Assembly: GCF_019972155.1 (NCBI RefSeq) | Contig: NZ_BOVL01000016.1 | Coordinates: forward strand, 61,625-125,624 | DNA: 64,000 nt | Direction: 5' to 3' | DNA from: Bradyrhizobium sp. RD5-C2 | GTDB taxonomy: Bacteria; Pseudomonadota; Alphaproteobacteria; Rhizobiales; Xanthobacteraceae | In this document: in pieces, positions 34,488 through 43,680 of the stretch | How positions within the stretch are numbered: the first letter of the stretch is position 1 | Layout of the letters: the number at the start of each line of letters is the position of its first letter | Notes under the pieces: generated by a model | What the model saw: the letters and a program-made list of their open reading frames with translations, nothing else | Told to the model about the DNA's origin: nothing | Databases searched by the model: none | Translations under genes and position numbers: made by a program

Positions 34488-34773
34488 TGAACTCAGTGAA
34501 TCGCCCTGTCAACAGCCTTCAGTCAGCCGGGTCCTTGAATAGAATATTTCTAGATTTCCCGAAAAAATATGAAACTCCGTAAAGCAAAGCGCGTACAACA
34601 AGGTGCAAGGCCCTTACCTGAGACCAGGCGATGTCGCAAAAAAAGTTAGTCATGATTTACATTCCGATGAAACGAGATGTTTACGTGATCCGTTCATTCA
34701 GCTTGGGACAGACGACGCGGGCGCGAGGGATGGCAAGGTGCTTCGTGTGCGCTGCGTGGTACGGTTCGTCCCG

Positions 34774-35373
34774 ATGAGCATCCAGCCATTACCGATCAAG
34801 CGGGCATACAGCAGCGGGCGGCGCGCACAGTTGATCGCGGTCGCCGCCGAGCTCTTCCTGCAGCACTCCTACGACGCGGTCACTGTCGAGATGATCGCTG
34901 CACGCGCGGGCATCACCGGCCCCGGACTTTATCGCCACTTTCAGAACAAGCAGGCACTTCTGATCGCGGTTCTGGAGGAGCCGACGCAGATCGTGCACGG
35001 GATCGCAAAGCGGATCGCGGAAACGACGACGGAACCTAAGGCGGCCATCGTGGCGATGGTCGAGTCGCACATCCGGTTGATTCTCAAGGGGCCACCCAGC
35101 ACGCTCATCTTCACAAAGAACGAGCACGCTCTTCCTGAACACGACCACAGAAGGATCCGGCGCGAGATGGCGTTGTACGCCGAAGAGTGGGTTTCCGTCG
35201 TAATGCCGCTTCGGCCCGACCTGTCCGAACCGGAGGCGCGACTGCTAACGCAGGGCGTGTTCTCCATGCTCAACACGGCGGCGACACTCAAGAAGGGCCT
35301 AGACGAGGCGTCAATCGTCTCCATCATGCGGCAGGCTGCGCTACACGCGCTGCTCGGCCGCGGCGACCTCTAA
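34774..35373 (+). CDS. TetR/AcrR-family regulator
   Basis: About 199 residues. The N-terminal HTH (residues 15-60) reads RRAQLIAVAAELFLQHSYDA then MIAARAGITGPGLYRHFQNK, followed by an all-helical ligand-binding domain. It is divergent from the monooxygenase operon and so the probable repressor of it; acyl-CoA or the pathway substrate may be the signal. The open frame starts at 34603, but family alignment favours ATG 34774 (MSIQPLPIKR). Confidence 0.85.
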   Translation: MSIQPLPIKRAYSSGRRAQLIAVAAELFLQHSYDAVTVEMIAARAGITGPGLYRHFQNKQALLIAVLEEPTQIVHGIAKRIAETTTEPKAAIVAMVESHIRLILKGPPSTLIFTKNEHALPEHDHRRIRREMALYAEEWVSVVMPLRPDLSEPEARLLTQGVFSMLNTAATLKKGLDEASIVSIMRQAALHALLGRGDL

Positions 35374-35627
35374 CCTACGTCTGGCCTGCCTGCGCAAACC
35401 CTATCAATGAGACGGTCCTTGCGTCCGCAGAATCCCGCGTATCGCCATTGCTGCACATGAGAGATCGTAATGTGACGGACGAGCCCCGCTGCGGAGACGT
35501 GTTGTTTTTGACGTTAGCAGGCCGTCCGTTAGCCCGACGGGCAACGCATCCTCAAGCGCCGTACCGCGACGACGCTGCGATGGGTCGCCTACAAGGCCTC
35601 TGCACATACTGATCTGGGGGAGAAAAT

Positions 35628-36356
35628 ATGCATCGGGCATTCCAAGAATTCATTGATGCAATAATTGGCGCCGAAGACGCCGCAGGCTTCTCCAACGCGC
35701 TGACGAAAACAGCATCCGCTTTGGACCTCTCGTGTTTCGCTTATCTCGCTCTCCAGAGCGAAGAAGACAGGAAGCCCCGACTCATCTCAACATATCCAAC
35801 GCAATGGACGACCCATTATCTAGATAAGAAATACCAAGTCATTGATCCCGTCATTCGAAAAGCCCTTCAGAGCCCCGAGCCCTTTCGATGGGGAATCGAT
35901 TTTCGATCACAAACCAGTTCAAAAGAACAGCGGCGACTATTCGATGAAGCCGCGCAATGCGGAATCCGGTTCGGCTTCACGGTGCCTATTCACGATGGGC
36001 ATGGGCCAATCTCCGCATTGACTTTCGCTACTGACGAGAGCCGGCCACAATTCGAGAAATGCATTGATTCGTACACGCGTGTCCTTCAACTCATGGCGAT
36101 GTATTTTCATGCTCACGTTCGTCGCAAGCTCGGAAACGAACGTGGTCTCGACGGAATTCGGCTATCGCGCCGCGAAGTAGAATGTTTGGAGTGGGCGGCT
36201 CGAGGAAAGAGCTCTTGGGAAATCGGCTGCATTCTCGGCATCTCGCGCAACACAGTTGCGTATTACTTAGAGAATGCGAAGGAAAAGCTCGGCGTACGCA
36301 CGATCGCGCAGGCCGTAATACACTTGGCGGCTGCAAATAGAAAAAAGCAAAATTAG
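35628..36356 (+). CDS. LuxR-type quorum-sensing regulator
   Basis: 242 residues with an N-terminal autoinducer-binding domain (about 15-160) and a C-terminal LuxR HTH (about 175-235: LSRREVECLEWAARGKSSWE, LGISRNTVAYYLENAKEKLG). Conserved ligand-pocket features are seen: Trp in YPTQWTTHYLDKKY, the YxxxDPV element (YQVIDPVIRKA) and the RxGFTVPIHD-like strand. GGGGGAG precedes the ATG. It is directly upstream of a luxI gene and in front of the conjugation genes, which fits TraR-like control of transfer; that link is inferred. Confidence 0.9.
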   Translation: MHRAFQEFIDAIIGAEDAAGFSNALTKTASALDLSCFAYLALQSEEDRKPRLISTYPTQWTTHYLDKKYQVIDPVIRKALQSPEPFRWGIDFRSQTSSKEQRRLFDEAAQCGIRFGFTVPIHDGHGPISALTFATDESRPQFEKCIDSYTRVLQLMAMYFHAHVRRKLGNERGLDGIRLSRREVECLEWAARGKSSWEIGCILGISRNTVAYYLENAKEKLGVRTIAQAVIHLAAANRKKQN

Positions 36357-36375
36357 GGTGCCCTCCCCCTACAAC

Positions 36376-36382
36376 TACAGGT
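36376..36382 (+). promoter_or_regulatory. Possible lux-box half-site upstream of luxI
   Basis: TACAGGT matches the right half of the lux-box consensus, 60 bp before the luxI start. The left half is not recognisable (CCCCTAC), so this may be chance. Confidence 0.2.
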
Positions 36383-36441
36383 GATGATTTGAAGCGATGA
36401 TCGCGCTTCAACGAAGGCTATTGAACACTTCTGGAGGGATT

Positions 36442-37092
36442 ATGATCCAGTTGATCACACCACCTTCGTACGGAGAGCTTTCCGACACTCTCGTTGAGAT
36501 GCATCGGTTGCGGCATCGTGTCTTCAAACTGCGCATGGCATGGGAAGTCGAGACCAGCGACGACATGGAGATCGACGAATTCGACGCGCTGCATCCTGAC
36601 TATCTAATCCAGGTAGGTGAAAATGGCCAAGTGCAAGGTTCCGTACGACTGCTCCCCACGCTTGGCCCAACCATGCTTCGCGACACCTTTCCCGCGCTTC
36701 TTGAAGATCAACCCGCGCCGTCAACTCCGCTAGTATGGGAAAGCAGCAGGTTCGCTATCGACATTGCAGCCGGCGCCCCCAAAGGAAATCACGGCATAAC
36801 TCGCGCCGCATATGAGCTGTTTGCCGGAATGGTCGAGTTCGGGCTCTCACGACAACTCACTGATATCGTTACTGTCACAGATCTCCGAATGGAGCGAATT
36901 CTTCGACGGGCCGGTTGGCCGCTGCGACGCATTGGCAATCCGGCCACAATCGGCAAAACCGTAGCTTTGGCGGGTTACCTTGCGATTTCGAGCGAAGTTC
37001 TCCGGAATCTCCGCAAGGCTGGGGGTCTTTCGACACCGACTCTCTGGACGCCAGTAATCTTTGCTGCCGCCCAGAACGATCCCTGCCAATGA
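36442..37092 (+). CDS. N-acyl-homoserine-lactone synthase (LuxI family)
   Basis: 216 residues. LuxI-family invariant residues are visible: Arg and Phe in RLRHRVFKLRMAWEV, Asp in MEIDEFDALHPDYLI, Arg in GSVRLLPTLGPTML, and the ESSRFAID block. It makes an acyl-homoserine lactone from SAM and an acyl donor; the acyl chain cannot be predicted. CTGGAGGG before ATG 36442 decides the start over 36397. It forms a pair with the LuxR gene 85 bp upstream. Confidence 0.92.
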   Translation: MIQLITPPSYGELSDTLVEMHRLRHRVFKLRMAWEVETSDDMEIDEFDALHPDYLIQVGENGQVQGSVRLLPTLGPTMLRDTFPALLEDQPAPSTPLVWESSRFAIDIAAGAPKGNHGITRAAYELFAGMVEFGLSRQLTDIVTVTDLRMERILRRAGWPLRRIGNPATIGKTVALAGYLAISSEVLRNLRKAGGLSTPTLWTPVIFAAAQNDPCQ

Positions 37093-37159
37093 ACGAGATT
37101 GGAGGTCCTCGCGTGGATCGGGGACTTCCTGTCTTGTGGTTTGTTACCGAGCTTCGAAA

Positions 37160-38119
37160 ATGACAGAACCCGGGATCCGACACAATCGGCGGTACGCAGC
37201 GAACTCGCTTGACCTGCAACAGCTTCGATTCGCCGTTGTAGCCAGCGACTACGGGAGCTTTCGACGAGCCGCTGATGTCCTTTCGATCAAGCACACTGTC
37301 CTGAGTCGATCCATCGGTCAGCTTGAATATCTGGTTGGAACTTCACTATTCGAGCGCTCCAGCGGAGGAATCAAGCCCACTATCGCTGGGCAAGCGGTTT
37401 TGCGAATTGCGCGGCTGATCCTGGAACAGGTCGACATACTCGTTGAAACTGGGAGGTCCGGTGGTCGCGGCGATACTGGCCATCTCGTTATTGGCTTTTA
37501 CACGTCCGTGTCTACCGGCAATTTGCGGACGACGATAGGTGAATTTAGGAAGCGGCTCCCGCAGATCGAATTGGCAACGATGGAACGCTCTCGCTTTCAT
37601 CTGATGACCGCGCTGCGTAACGGGACCGTCGACGTCGTCGTTAGCCCTGGACGTCTGGCTTCAATAGACGTCAAATCACTACTGCTGTGGAGCGAGCGCA
37701 TATTGATCTCGTTGCCTCAGGATCACTGCCTAGCGGCGCGCAAGACCATCTATTGGGCAGATTTGCGTAACGAAAAGATACTTCTAAGCAAGATTGATCC
37801 TGGACGAGAGCTCGAGGATCTCCTGATTTCGAAGCTCGCCTCACCTGACGACCGGCCCGCAGTAGAGCGCCACGACGTAAGCCGCGGCATTATCAAAAAT
37901 CTGACGAGTATGGGCATGGGGCTCAGTCTGGTGATGGAATCGGATATCGGCGCAAGTTTCGCTGGGCTTGCGTACCGGGAATTGCACGACGGGACAGGAC
38001 CTAGCCGTGTAGACTTCTTTGCGCATTGGCGCGACGACAATGAAAATCCGGCTCTAAACCGTTTCCTCAATCTATTGGCAGAGCGCTATCCCTCGCTTCC
38101 GCCGGCTCTCGAGGGGTGA
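37160..38119 (+). CDS. LysR-family transcriptional regulator (ICE-associated)
   Basis: About 319 residues. The HTH lies at residues 15-75 (LDLQQLRFAVVASDYGSFRR, LSIKHTVLSRSIGQLEYLVG) and a LysR effector domain follows (HLVIGFYTSVSTGNLRTTIG). It follows luxI by 67 bp and ends overlapping the tail of the convergent DUF2274 gene by 34 bp. LysR genes sit at this position in some rhizobial trb modules, so a role in transfer control is plausible but unproven. I see no strong ribosome binding site; a TTG at 37061 is an alternative start. Confidence 0.85.
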   Translation: MTEPGIRHNRRYAANSLDLQQLRFAVVASDYGSFRRAADVLSIKHTVLSRSIGQLEYLVGTSLFERSSGGIKPTIAGQAVLRIARLILEQVDILVETGRSGGRGDTGHLVIGFYTSVSTGNLRTTIGEFRKRLPQIELATMERSRFHLMTALRNGTVDVVVSPGRLASIDVKSLLLWSERILISLPQDHCLAARKTIYWADLRNEKILLSKIDPGRELEDLLISKLASPDDRPAVERHDVSRGIIKNLTSMGMGLSLVMESDIGASFAGLAYRELHDGTGPSRVDFFAHWRDDNENPALNRFLNLLAERYPSLPPALEG

Positions 38120-38331
38120 CCGGCTCGTCTTGCCTTTGCAAATCCGCGGTCCGTGGCCATAAAGCGCGCTAGCATCGGTGCGATCAATTTCGCCGGATCG
38201 ATGCGCTGCCCACTTTCGCTTGCCAAGGCCTCTGCATAGGCGACGAGATCCCGATGCACTGATGCCGGAAGTTCGGCGGCGACCTTGACCGGCTTGTCGT
38301 CCGGCAGTGCTGCTATTTTGAGCTTGGGCAT
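38086..38331 (-). CDS. DUF2274 family protein
   Basis: 81 residues starting MPKLKIAALPDDKPVKVAAE. It fits the DUF2274 family, small proteins encoded directly after trbI in alphaproteobacterial conjugation clusters. The middle (PASVHRDLVAYAEALASESG) resembles a ribbon-helix-helix-like DNA-binding protein, though this is not established. It is the last gene of the trb operon, 4 bp after trbI. Confidence 0.8.
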   Translation of the reverse strand: MPKLKIAALPDDKPVKVAAELPASVHRDLVAYAEALASESGQRIDPAKLIAPMLARFMATDRGFAKARRAGHPSRAGGSEG

Positions 38332-38335
38332 GCCG

Positions 38336-39544
38336 TTACCCTCCGTATGGCACCAGTATGAGGTCGCGATTGACGAGAACGCGAACTGGAAAGCCAGGTC
38401 GCACGGTGAGAGTGGGTTGGATGTTGAGACTGCGCCGAACCACCTGTTGTCCGGTTTGATTCAGCGAGTCGGAGGCGCCATGCCGCAATGCCTGGATGAT
38501 GGCGCTGTCGTTGCTATTGGTGTCCGAGCCAGCCCCCAGTTCGGTCCCGATCGCCAGAAACGTCGATAATGCCGCAGCCTTGAAGAGTTCGCCCCAGTGG
38601 TTGTCGACCTGGTCTTCGAGACCTGCATATCCCGCGGTGTCAGCGCCAGGCTGCCGCTCGAGAACGATTGAACGTCCATTCGGCATGATCAGCCGGGTCC
38701 AAACGAGCAGGACGCGGGACTGGCCGAAAGTGACCTGACTATCGTAAATACCGATCAGGCGCGCACCCTGAGGCACAAGCAGAAAGCGACCGGTCGGTGT
38801 ATCGAAAACATTCTCGGTGACCTGAGCGGTAATTTGGCCTGGCGGGTCCGATCGGATCCCAGTGATCAGTGCTCCCGGAATCACCGTCCCGGCCTGAACG
38901 ATGTATGGTGAAGCGGGTCTGGTGACACGGTCAGGGCTTACCGTGCGACGGTCCACGGAGGCATTGACGAAGGCAAGCTTGCGGTCCTGGCCATTCTGCG
39001 CAGATCCATCGTCGCCAGAGTTCGTTGCGTTCGGTGGCACAACGCGGTCGCTTCCAACCGCGGCAGCAGTGGGCGGACGCACTCCTCCATTGGTCGCAGC
39101 GAACAAATGGCTGATGCGGGCTGCCTCGGTCTCTTGGTCTCGACGCTGCTGTTCCGGATCACCGCCGATCGTCGGCGACTGGCCTTGGGCGGCAAGGATC
39201 GGTCGACCGAGGTCCCCAGGGAGTGGCGGACCGAGTTGCGGGATTGGCTGCCGCGAAACGCCAGCGTAATCCTTCGGCAGCGTCGTAATGCCGTCAGCAA
39301 TACTGTGATGATCAGTACTGTAAAGCTCGTCGGCCGCCGAGTTTCGGGGACGATTGGTCTGCAGCGACCACAACACAGTCCCGCCGATGACGAGCAATGC
39401 AACGGCGCTCCCGCCGGCCAGGACCCTCCGGGACAATCGTGTGACACGCGGATTCTCCGCTCTCAAGCGGAAGCTTTCGGACTGCTCCCCTTGTGTCTCC
39501 GGCGGAATTATTTTTTCGTGATCGCTTCCATTCGGAGTGTTCAT
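38336..39544 (-). CDS. trbI: Conjugal transfer protein TrbI (VirB10-like)
   Basis: 402 residues. TrbI spans the envelope and couples inner-membrane energy to the outer-membrane channel of the type IV secretion system. One membrane helix lies at about 40-62 (VLAGGSAVALLVIGGTVLWS), then a Pro-rich periplasmic linker, and the VirB10 beta-barrel domain from about 210 (YIVQAGTVIPGALITGIRSD, GRFLLVPQGARLIGIYDSQV). Its ATG overlaps the trbG stop. Confidence 0.94.
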   Translation of the reverse strand: MNTPNGSDHEKIIPPETQGEQSESFRLRAENPRVTRLSRRVLAGGSAVALLVIGGTVLWSLQTNRPRNSAADELYSTDHHSIADGITTLPKDYAGVSRQPIPQLGPPLPGDLGRPILAAQGQSPTIGGDPEQQRRDQETEAARISHLFAATNGGVRPPTAAAVGSDRVVPPNATNSGDDGSAQNGQDRKLAFVNASVDRRTVSPDRVTRPASPYIVQAGTVIPGALITGIRSDPPGQITAQVTENVFDTPTGRFLLVPQGARLIGIYDSQVTFGQSRVLLVWTRLIMPNGRSIVLERQPGADTAGYAGLEDQVDNHWGELFKAAALSTFLAIGTELGAGSDTNSNDSAIIQALRHGASDSLNQTGQQVVRRSLNIQPTLTVRPGFPVRVLVNRDLILVPYGG

Positions 39545-40575
39545 GACGACGGCCTCCCGTCGGTCCTGACAATCCTGACCTTCTGCTGGTGCTCGCCGCC
39601 GAGCCGGAGTTCGGCGGCTGCAAAGAGCCGATCCACGATCAGCACGTTGCCGTAGGCGCGGTAGTTGACGAGTTCAGTCTTGCCGTCCGGTCCAATGACA
39701 AAGAGCGGAGGCATTTCGCCCTGCACAATGCCGAGCGGGAATTCGACATAGACCTTACGGCCATCGTCATATGCGGCGAGCGGCCGCCACGGAGGACTGT
39801 CCCCTTCGATGGCGTAGCGGGAGATACGCTGCGCCGGATCCGGAAGAACGGGCTTCAGAGCGACTGAACGGGATCGTTCGCGCGCTGCTTCCGGATAGTA
39901 CCAGGAAACGGACGGCATGTACGGCCGCTCGCGGGATCGGAGTTCGATAAGATAGGTGCGGCGGTCGGTATTGACGACGAGGTTAGTCTCGATCGATGCA
40001 CGGGTCGGCTTGACAAGGATATGGACGCGGCGCGTGTCGCCGTTCCCGCTCTCGGTGTCGCCCACGACCCAACGCACCGTATCCCCGGCCGCGATGGGTC
40101 CTGATCCCGCCAACTGCTCACCCTCCTCGAGGGCGATATCCGTGATCTCCCCCGGTGCGGCGTAAACCTGATAGAGGGCTCCAGGACTGTACGCGTAAAT
40201 CTGCGCCGCGTTGAAATACCCGCGTTTGCGCGGTTCGACCCGGGCCGCACTGTTTGCCGTCTCAACCCGGCTCACTGGCTCGGCGTCTTCCTTCCCTCCC
40301 GATTTGCCGCCGAGAACCGGCTTCCAGAGCGGCGGAACGTGAAGCGGCTGCGACCTGTCGTCCAACGCCGCTGGAGCCGCCGGTAGCGGCGGGACTTCAG
40401 CGTCATAGCTGATCTCCGGAGGAATATAGGTCGAGCACCCACCGAGCGCCGACGAGCAAAGCAAGAGCGCTGACAGAAGTGCTCGCCTTGAGGTCACGAA
40501 TCGGGACCAAGCCGAGTTGAGCCTGATCTGCTGGAAAGGACGATTCGAATAAACGTCATGCGTCGTGTTGGTCAC
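39541..40575 (-). CDS. trbG: Conjugal transfer protein TrbG (VirB9-like)
   Basis: 344 residues, outer-membrane core component of the mating channel. A signal sequence with a lipobox-like LCSSALGGCSTY (Cys about 47) suggests lipidation, which is more typical of VirB7. The VirB9 domain follows: KRGYFNAAQIYAYSPGALYQ, then VLIVDRLFAAAELRLGG near the end. The first ~30 residues before the hydrophobic core may be over-extended, but the ATG at 40575 overlaps the trbF stop, which supports it. Confidence 0.93.
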   Translation of the reverse strand: MTNTTHDVYSNRPFQQIRLNSAWSRFVTSRRALLSALLLCSSALGGCSTYIPPEISYDAEVPPLPAAPAALDDRSQPLHVPPLWKPVLGGKSGGKEDAEPVSRVETANSAARVEPRKRGYFNAAQIYAYSPGALYQVYAAPGEITDIALEEGEQLAGSGPIAAGDTVRWVVGDTESGNGDTRRVHILVKPTRASIETNLVVNTDRRTYLIELRSRERPYMPSVSWYYPEAARERSRSVALKPVLPDPAQRISRYAIEGDSPPWRPLAAYDDGRKVYVEFPLGIVQGEMPPLFVIGPDGKTELVNYRAYGNVLIVDRLFAAAELRLGGEHQQKVRIVRTDGRPSS

Positions 40576-41255
40576 TGGCTCAACTCCTTTGACCAGTTGA
40601 TGGCGCGGACATAGACGCCAAGAGGATTCTTGCGAAGGCGTTCAGCATCGCGGGGTGTCTCGATCACGATCGAGAGAATCGCAGTCCAGCGCTCCGTCGA
40701 GTTCAGCGAGCCATTGTCGTAGACGCGTTGGGTCCACGCGACCCGAAAGCTTTCGGACGACGCGCGAATGACGCTCGAGACGTCCACGGAGATTTGGGCC
40801 TTGCCCAACTTGGCAAAGGGGTCATTGTTGCGCGCATAGTCGTTGAGCGCAGCAGCACCACGATCGGTCGTGAAATCATAGGCCCGGAGCCAGTTTTGGC
40901 GCAGAACGATGCCGTCCGCGGGCAGACCTCTGACATCCTCGATAAAGCGAGCCAGATGGTAGGCGATCTGCGCATCATTGGGTTGATAGTCGATGTTGGC
41001 GGGCGCGACCCTTTGGGCCTGGCCGAGATGGTCCACTTCGACAACCCAGGGCGTGATCGAGCCTTGGCTCGATTGCCAAACCAGGCTACCTGCGAGACCG
41101 GCTGATAACATCAAGCAGCCGAACGCCATCAAGCGCCAGTTCTTGGCCTGTACGCGGGCAGATCCAATGCGTTCGTCCCAAACCTGCGCTACCTTTTGGT
41201 AAGGCGTGATCGGCTCGGGCATGCGCCCGTAGTGCACGGAAGGTCGTTTGAACAT
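40572..41255 (-). CDS. trbF: Conjugal transfer protein TrbF (VirB8-like)
   Basis: 227 residues. An inner-membrane scaffold with one membrane helix at about 42-65 (WRLMAFGCLMLSAGLAGSLV) and a periplasmic VirB8 domain (QIAYHLARFIEDVRGLPADG, WTQRVYDNGSLNSTERWTAI). Length and order match other trb clusters. A 99-bp gap separates it from trbL, larger than other gaps in the operon. Confidence 0.94.
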   Translation of the reverse strand: MFKRPSVHYGRMPEPITPYQKVAQVWDERIGSARVQAKNWRLMAFGCLMLSAGLAGSLVWQSSQGSITPWVVEVDHLGQAQRVAPANIDYQPNDAQIAYHLARFIEDVRGLPADGIVLRQNWLRAYDFTTDRGAAALNDYARNNDPFAKLGKAQISVDVSSVIRASSESFRVAWTQRVYDNGSLNSTERWTAILSIVIETPRDAERLRKNPLGVYVRAINWSKELSQ

Positions 41256-41354
41256 GGATAGTTGCCCCTGAGATCAAGTGATCGGTTTTGAGTCGTGCGG
41301 TGTTCGGGTTTCAGTCGGCTGCGCAGCGGCTGGCGAAGGCGCAGTGGCTAAGTA

Positions 41355-42584
41355 TCAGCGCTCTCCTTCAGACAAATCGACGGAAGAGCCACCGCCACCG
41401 TGATCACCTGAGCGAACCGCGTGGCTGACTGCCGACGCACCGTGCCGAACAGTCTCGGCACGCTTCATGCGACGCGCCCACTCTGGCTGTCCTTCGGCCG
41501 AAGTGCTCGCGCCCTGCGCGCCGGCTTCCCCACCTCCGCCGAGCGCAGCCGCCGCACGACGCAACGGGCTCATCGCAGCGGAAGCGCCGGACTCCGCGAC
41601 ACCGGCAAGGCCGCCGCTCCGGTAGGCCGCTGATGCTCCGCTCATCGCAGCGCCGCCACTACGCGCGGCGCCAGCGATCGCGCCGCCAGCGAGACCAGCA
41701 CCGCCGGCGGCAAGACCCGCGCCCGCCGCAACAATGCCGCCGGCAGCAACGCCTGTTCCAATAGCGGCGCCGCCGCCGAGTTGCGGTCCACCTGACACAA
41801 GGCCGTTTGCGATACCCGGACCAAAGATGCCGAGCCCTAGTAAGGAGAGCGCCGCCAGCACCAGCGTCATCGCGTCTTCGATGGTCGGCTGATTACCACC
41901 AAAGCCAGCGGTGAACTGCGAGAACAGGGTAGAGCCGATACCGACGATGACGGCCAGGACCAGGACCTTGATGCCGGAGGATATGACGTTGCCCAGAACA
42001 CGCTCGGCCGCGAATGCGGTCTTGCCAAACAGACCAAACGGAATGAGCACGAAGCCAGCCAGAGTCGTCAGTTTGAACTCAACTAGGGTGACGAAGAGCT
42101 GGATTGCCAGAATGAAGAAGGCGAGCAGCACAACGACCCACGCGAACAAGAGAACGACGATCTGAACGAAATTTTCGAAGAAACTGATGTACCCCATCAG
42201 GCCAGGGATCGAGTCGAGCAGCGGTCGGCCGGCATCGAGACCGACTTGAGCGATCTTTCCTGGTCGCAAGAAATCGGCCGCGGAAAGGCTGGTGGCGGAC
42301 GCTTTCAGCCCGAGACCCGCGAAGCTTTCGAAGACGATGCGCGCCAGGCTATTCCAATTGCTGATCAGATAGGCAAAGACGCCGACGAATAGTGTCTTCT
42401 TGACGAGGCGCGCAATGATGTCCTCGTCCGGCCCCCAACTCCAAAACAAAGCGGCAAGCGTGATGTCCATCGCGGCAAGCGTAGTTGCGAGATATCCGAC
42501 GTCGCCACCCAAAAGCCCGAAGCCATTATCGATATAGCGGGTAAACGTCTCCAGGAATTGATCAATGATGCCGGTACCCGTCAT
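41355..42584 (-). CDS. trbL: Conjugal transfer protein TrbL (VirB6-like)
   Basis: 409 residues, a polytopic inner-membrane channel component. It opens MTGTGIIDQFLETFTRYIDN and has at least five hydrophobic segments between 25 and 260. The last ~150 residues are Gly/Ala-rich and of low complexity (GAGLAAGGAGLAGGAIAGAA), as in other TrbL proteins. It overlaps the trbK-like gene by 4 bp. Confidence 0.94.
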   Translation of the reverse strand: MTGTGIIDQFLETFTRYIDNGFGLLGGDVGYLATTLAAMDITLAALFWSWGPDEDIIARLVKKTLFVGVFAYLISNWNSLARIVFESFAGLGLKASATSLSAADFLRPGKIAQVGLDAGRPLLDSIPGLMGYISFFENFVQIVVLLFAWVVVLLAFFILAIQLFVTLVEFKLTTLAGFVLIPFGLFGKTAFAAERVLGNVISSGIKVLVLAVIVGIGSTLFSQFTAGFGGNQPTIEDAMTLVLAALSLLGLGIFGPGIANGLVSGGPQLGGGAAIGTGVAAGGIVAAGAGLAAGGAGLAGGAIAGAARSGGAAMSGASAAYRSGGLAGVAESGASAAMSPLRRAAAALGGGGEAGAQGASTSAEGQPEWARRMKRAETVRHGASAVSHAVRSGDHGGGGSSVDLSEGER

Positions 42585-42952
42585 GGCTTACTCGCTCCAG
42601 GTAGCACCACGGATGGATACCCTTGCGGCATCCTGCTCTCATCTTTTGGTGCGGGCGTCAGGCCTGCGACTGGATCGGGCCCCCTCGACGCGGCAGCACC
42701 GTCCTTCCTGCCAAAGAAGCGACGTCGGTTTTCAGCCCAAATCTTCTGGCAATGCTGATAACCTGCCGCATCCACCGAAGTGACGGTGCGGCAGCTGGCG
42801 AGATCGGAACCGTCGACGACTGAGGTCCGCTCTGCCGGTGGCGGCGCCGGCGTCTCTCCTCCGCCACGAAGCTGGATCGTGCAGGCTCCGACGAGCAGTA
42901 TCCCGACTGTCGTGAGTAGCGACAGCGCCTTGAATGGGCCCGTACCGGTCAT
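42581..42952 (-). CDS. trbK: TrbK-like entry-exclusion lipoprotein
   Basis: 123 residues with a signal peptide and lipobox LLVGAC (Cys about 24), so a lipoprotein. The motif CRTVTSVDAAGYQHCQKIWA then ENRRRFFG is characteristic of the alternative TrbK type of alphaproteobacterial trb operons, thought to block redundant mating. It overlaps trbL and abuts trbJ. Exclusion function is inferred from family and place. Confidence 0.85.
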   Translation of the reverse strand: MTGTGPFKALSLLTTVGILLVGACTIQLRGGGETPAPPPAERTSVVDGSDLASCRTVTSVDAAGYQHCQKIWAENRRRFFGRKDGAAASRGPDPVAGLTPAPKDESRMPQGYPSVVLPGASKP

Positions 42953-43680
42953 CAGTGGAACATCCGCACGTCTTGGGATTGATAGCCCTGTCCCGGCGTC
43001 AGAAACCGACGGAGCTGTTCTCGGCCCTGGTCTTGCGCGGTCGCACGCTGCGCTGCTTCAAGGCTCTGCGCCCTGCCCTGTGCCGCCACGGTGGCGGTGA
43101 GATCGGCGAGTTGTTGCGCCTGAAGCGCGAGGATCTGATTGCCGGCTTGGGTTGCCTGCAGGGCACCACTTGCACCCTGGCTCGACGTCACGAGCGTCGA
43201 TGTCTGAATGCGGTTGGTGTCGAGATTACCAACGACGCCGGCCTGAACCCGCAGTGAATCCTGCAAGGCGGCGACGGAGTTCTGCCACCGCGATTGAGCG
43301 TTGGCCATCAATACCTGGTTCGACTGGTTACCCGAGGCCGGCCCGTAGCTGGTCGAGAACGCGCGATCGATCTGCTGAACGTCGTAGGCAATGCGCTGCG
43401 CTTGGGCCAGCAACTGCTGCGTCCGCTGGATTGAAGACTGTAGTTGCTGCAGCGACGAATACGGCAGGTTTGCCAGATTCTTTGCCTGATTGATCAGCAT
43501 CTGCGCCTCGTTCTGCAACGAGGTGATCTGGTTGTTGATCTGCTGCAATTCCCGCGCGGCGGTCAGGACGTTCTGGACGTAATTGTTGGGGTCGAAGACG
43601 ATCAGCGCCCGCGTAGGCGCTGTGACGCCAAGCGTGAGCGCAATGGTGCCAGCGGCCAACAAAGTGGTAAGTCGGCTCAT
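42952..43680 (-). CDS. trbJ: Conjugal transfer protein TrbJ (VirB5-like)
   Basis: About 242 residues, exported (signal peptide MSRLTTLLAAGTIALTLGVT), with long amphipathic helices (LTAARELQQINNQITSLQNE, QRTQQLLAQAQRIAYDVQQI) as in VirB5/TrbJ pilus-tip proteins. ATG 43680 overlaps the trbE stop; the longer frame to 43728 runs into trbE and is not the start. Confidence 0.93.
   Translation of the reverse strand: MSRLTTLLAAGTIALTLGVTAPTRALIVFDPNNYVQNVLTAARELQQINNQITSLQNEAQMLINQAKNLANLPYSSLQQLQSSIQRTQQLLAQAQRIAYDVQQIDRAFSTSYGPASGNQSNQVLMANAQSRWQNSVAALQDSLRVQAGVVGNLDTNRIQTSTLVTSSQGASGALQATQAGNQILALQAQQLADLTATVAAQGRAQSLEAAQRATAQDQGREQLRRFLTPGQGYQSQDVRMFH

Noticed and set aside
40230..40243. GGTTCGACCCGGGCC as a tRNA or att core
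   Set aside because: It is within trbG coding sequence; no second copy or integrase was found to support an attachment site.
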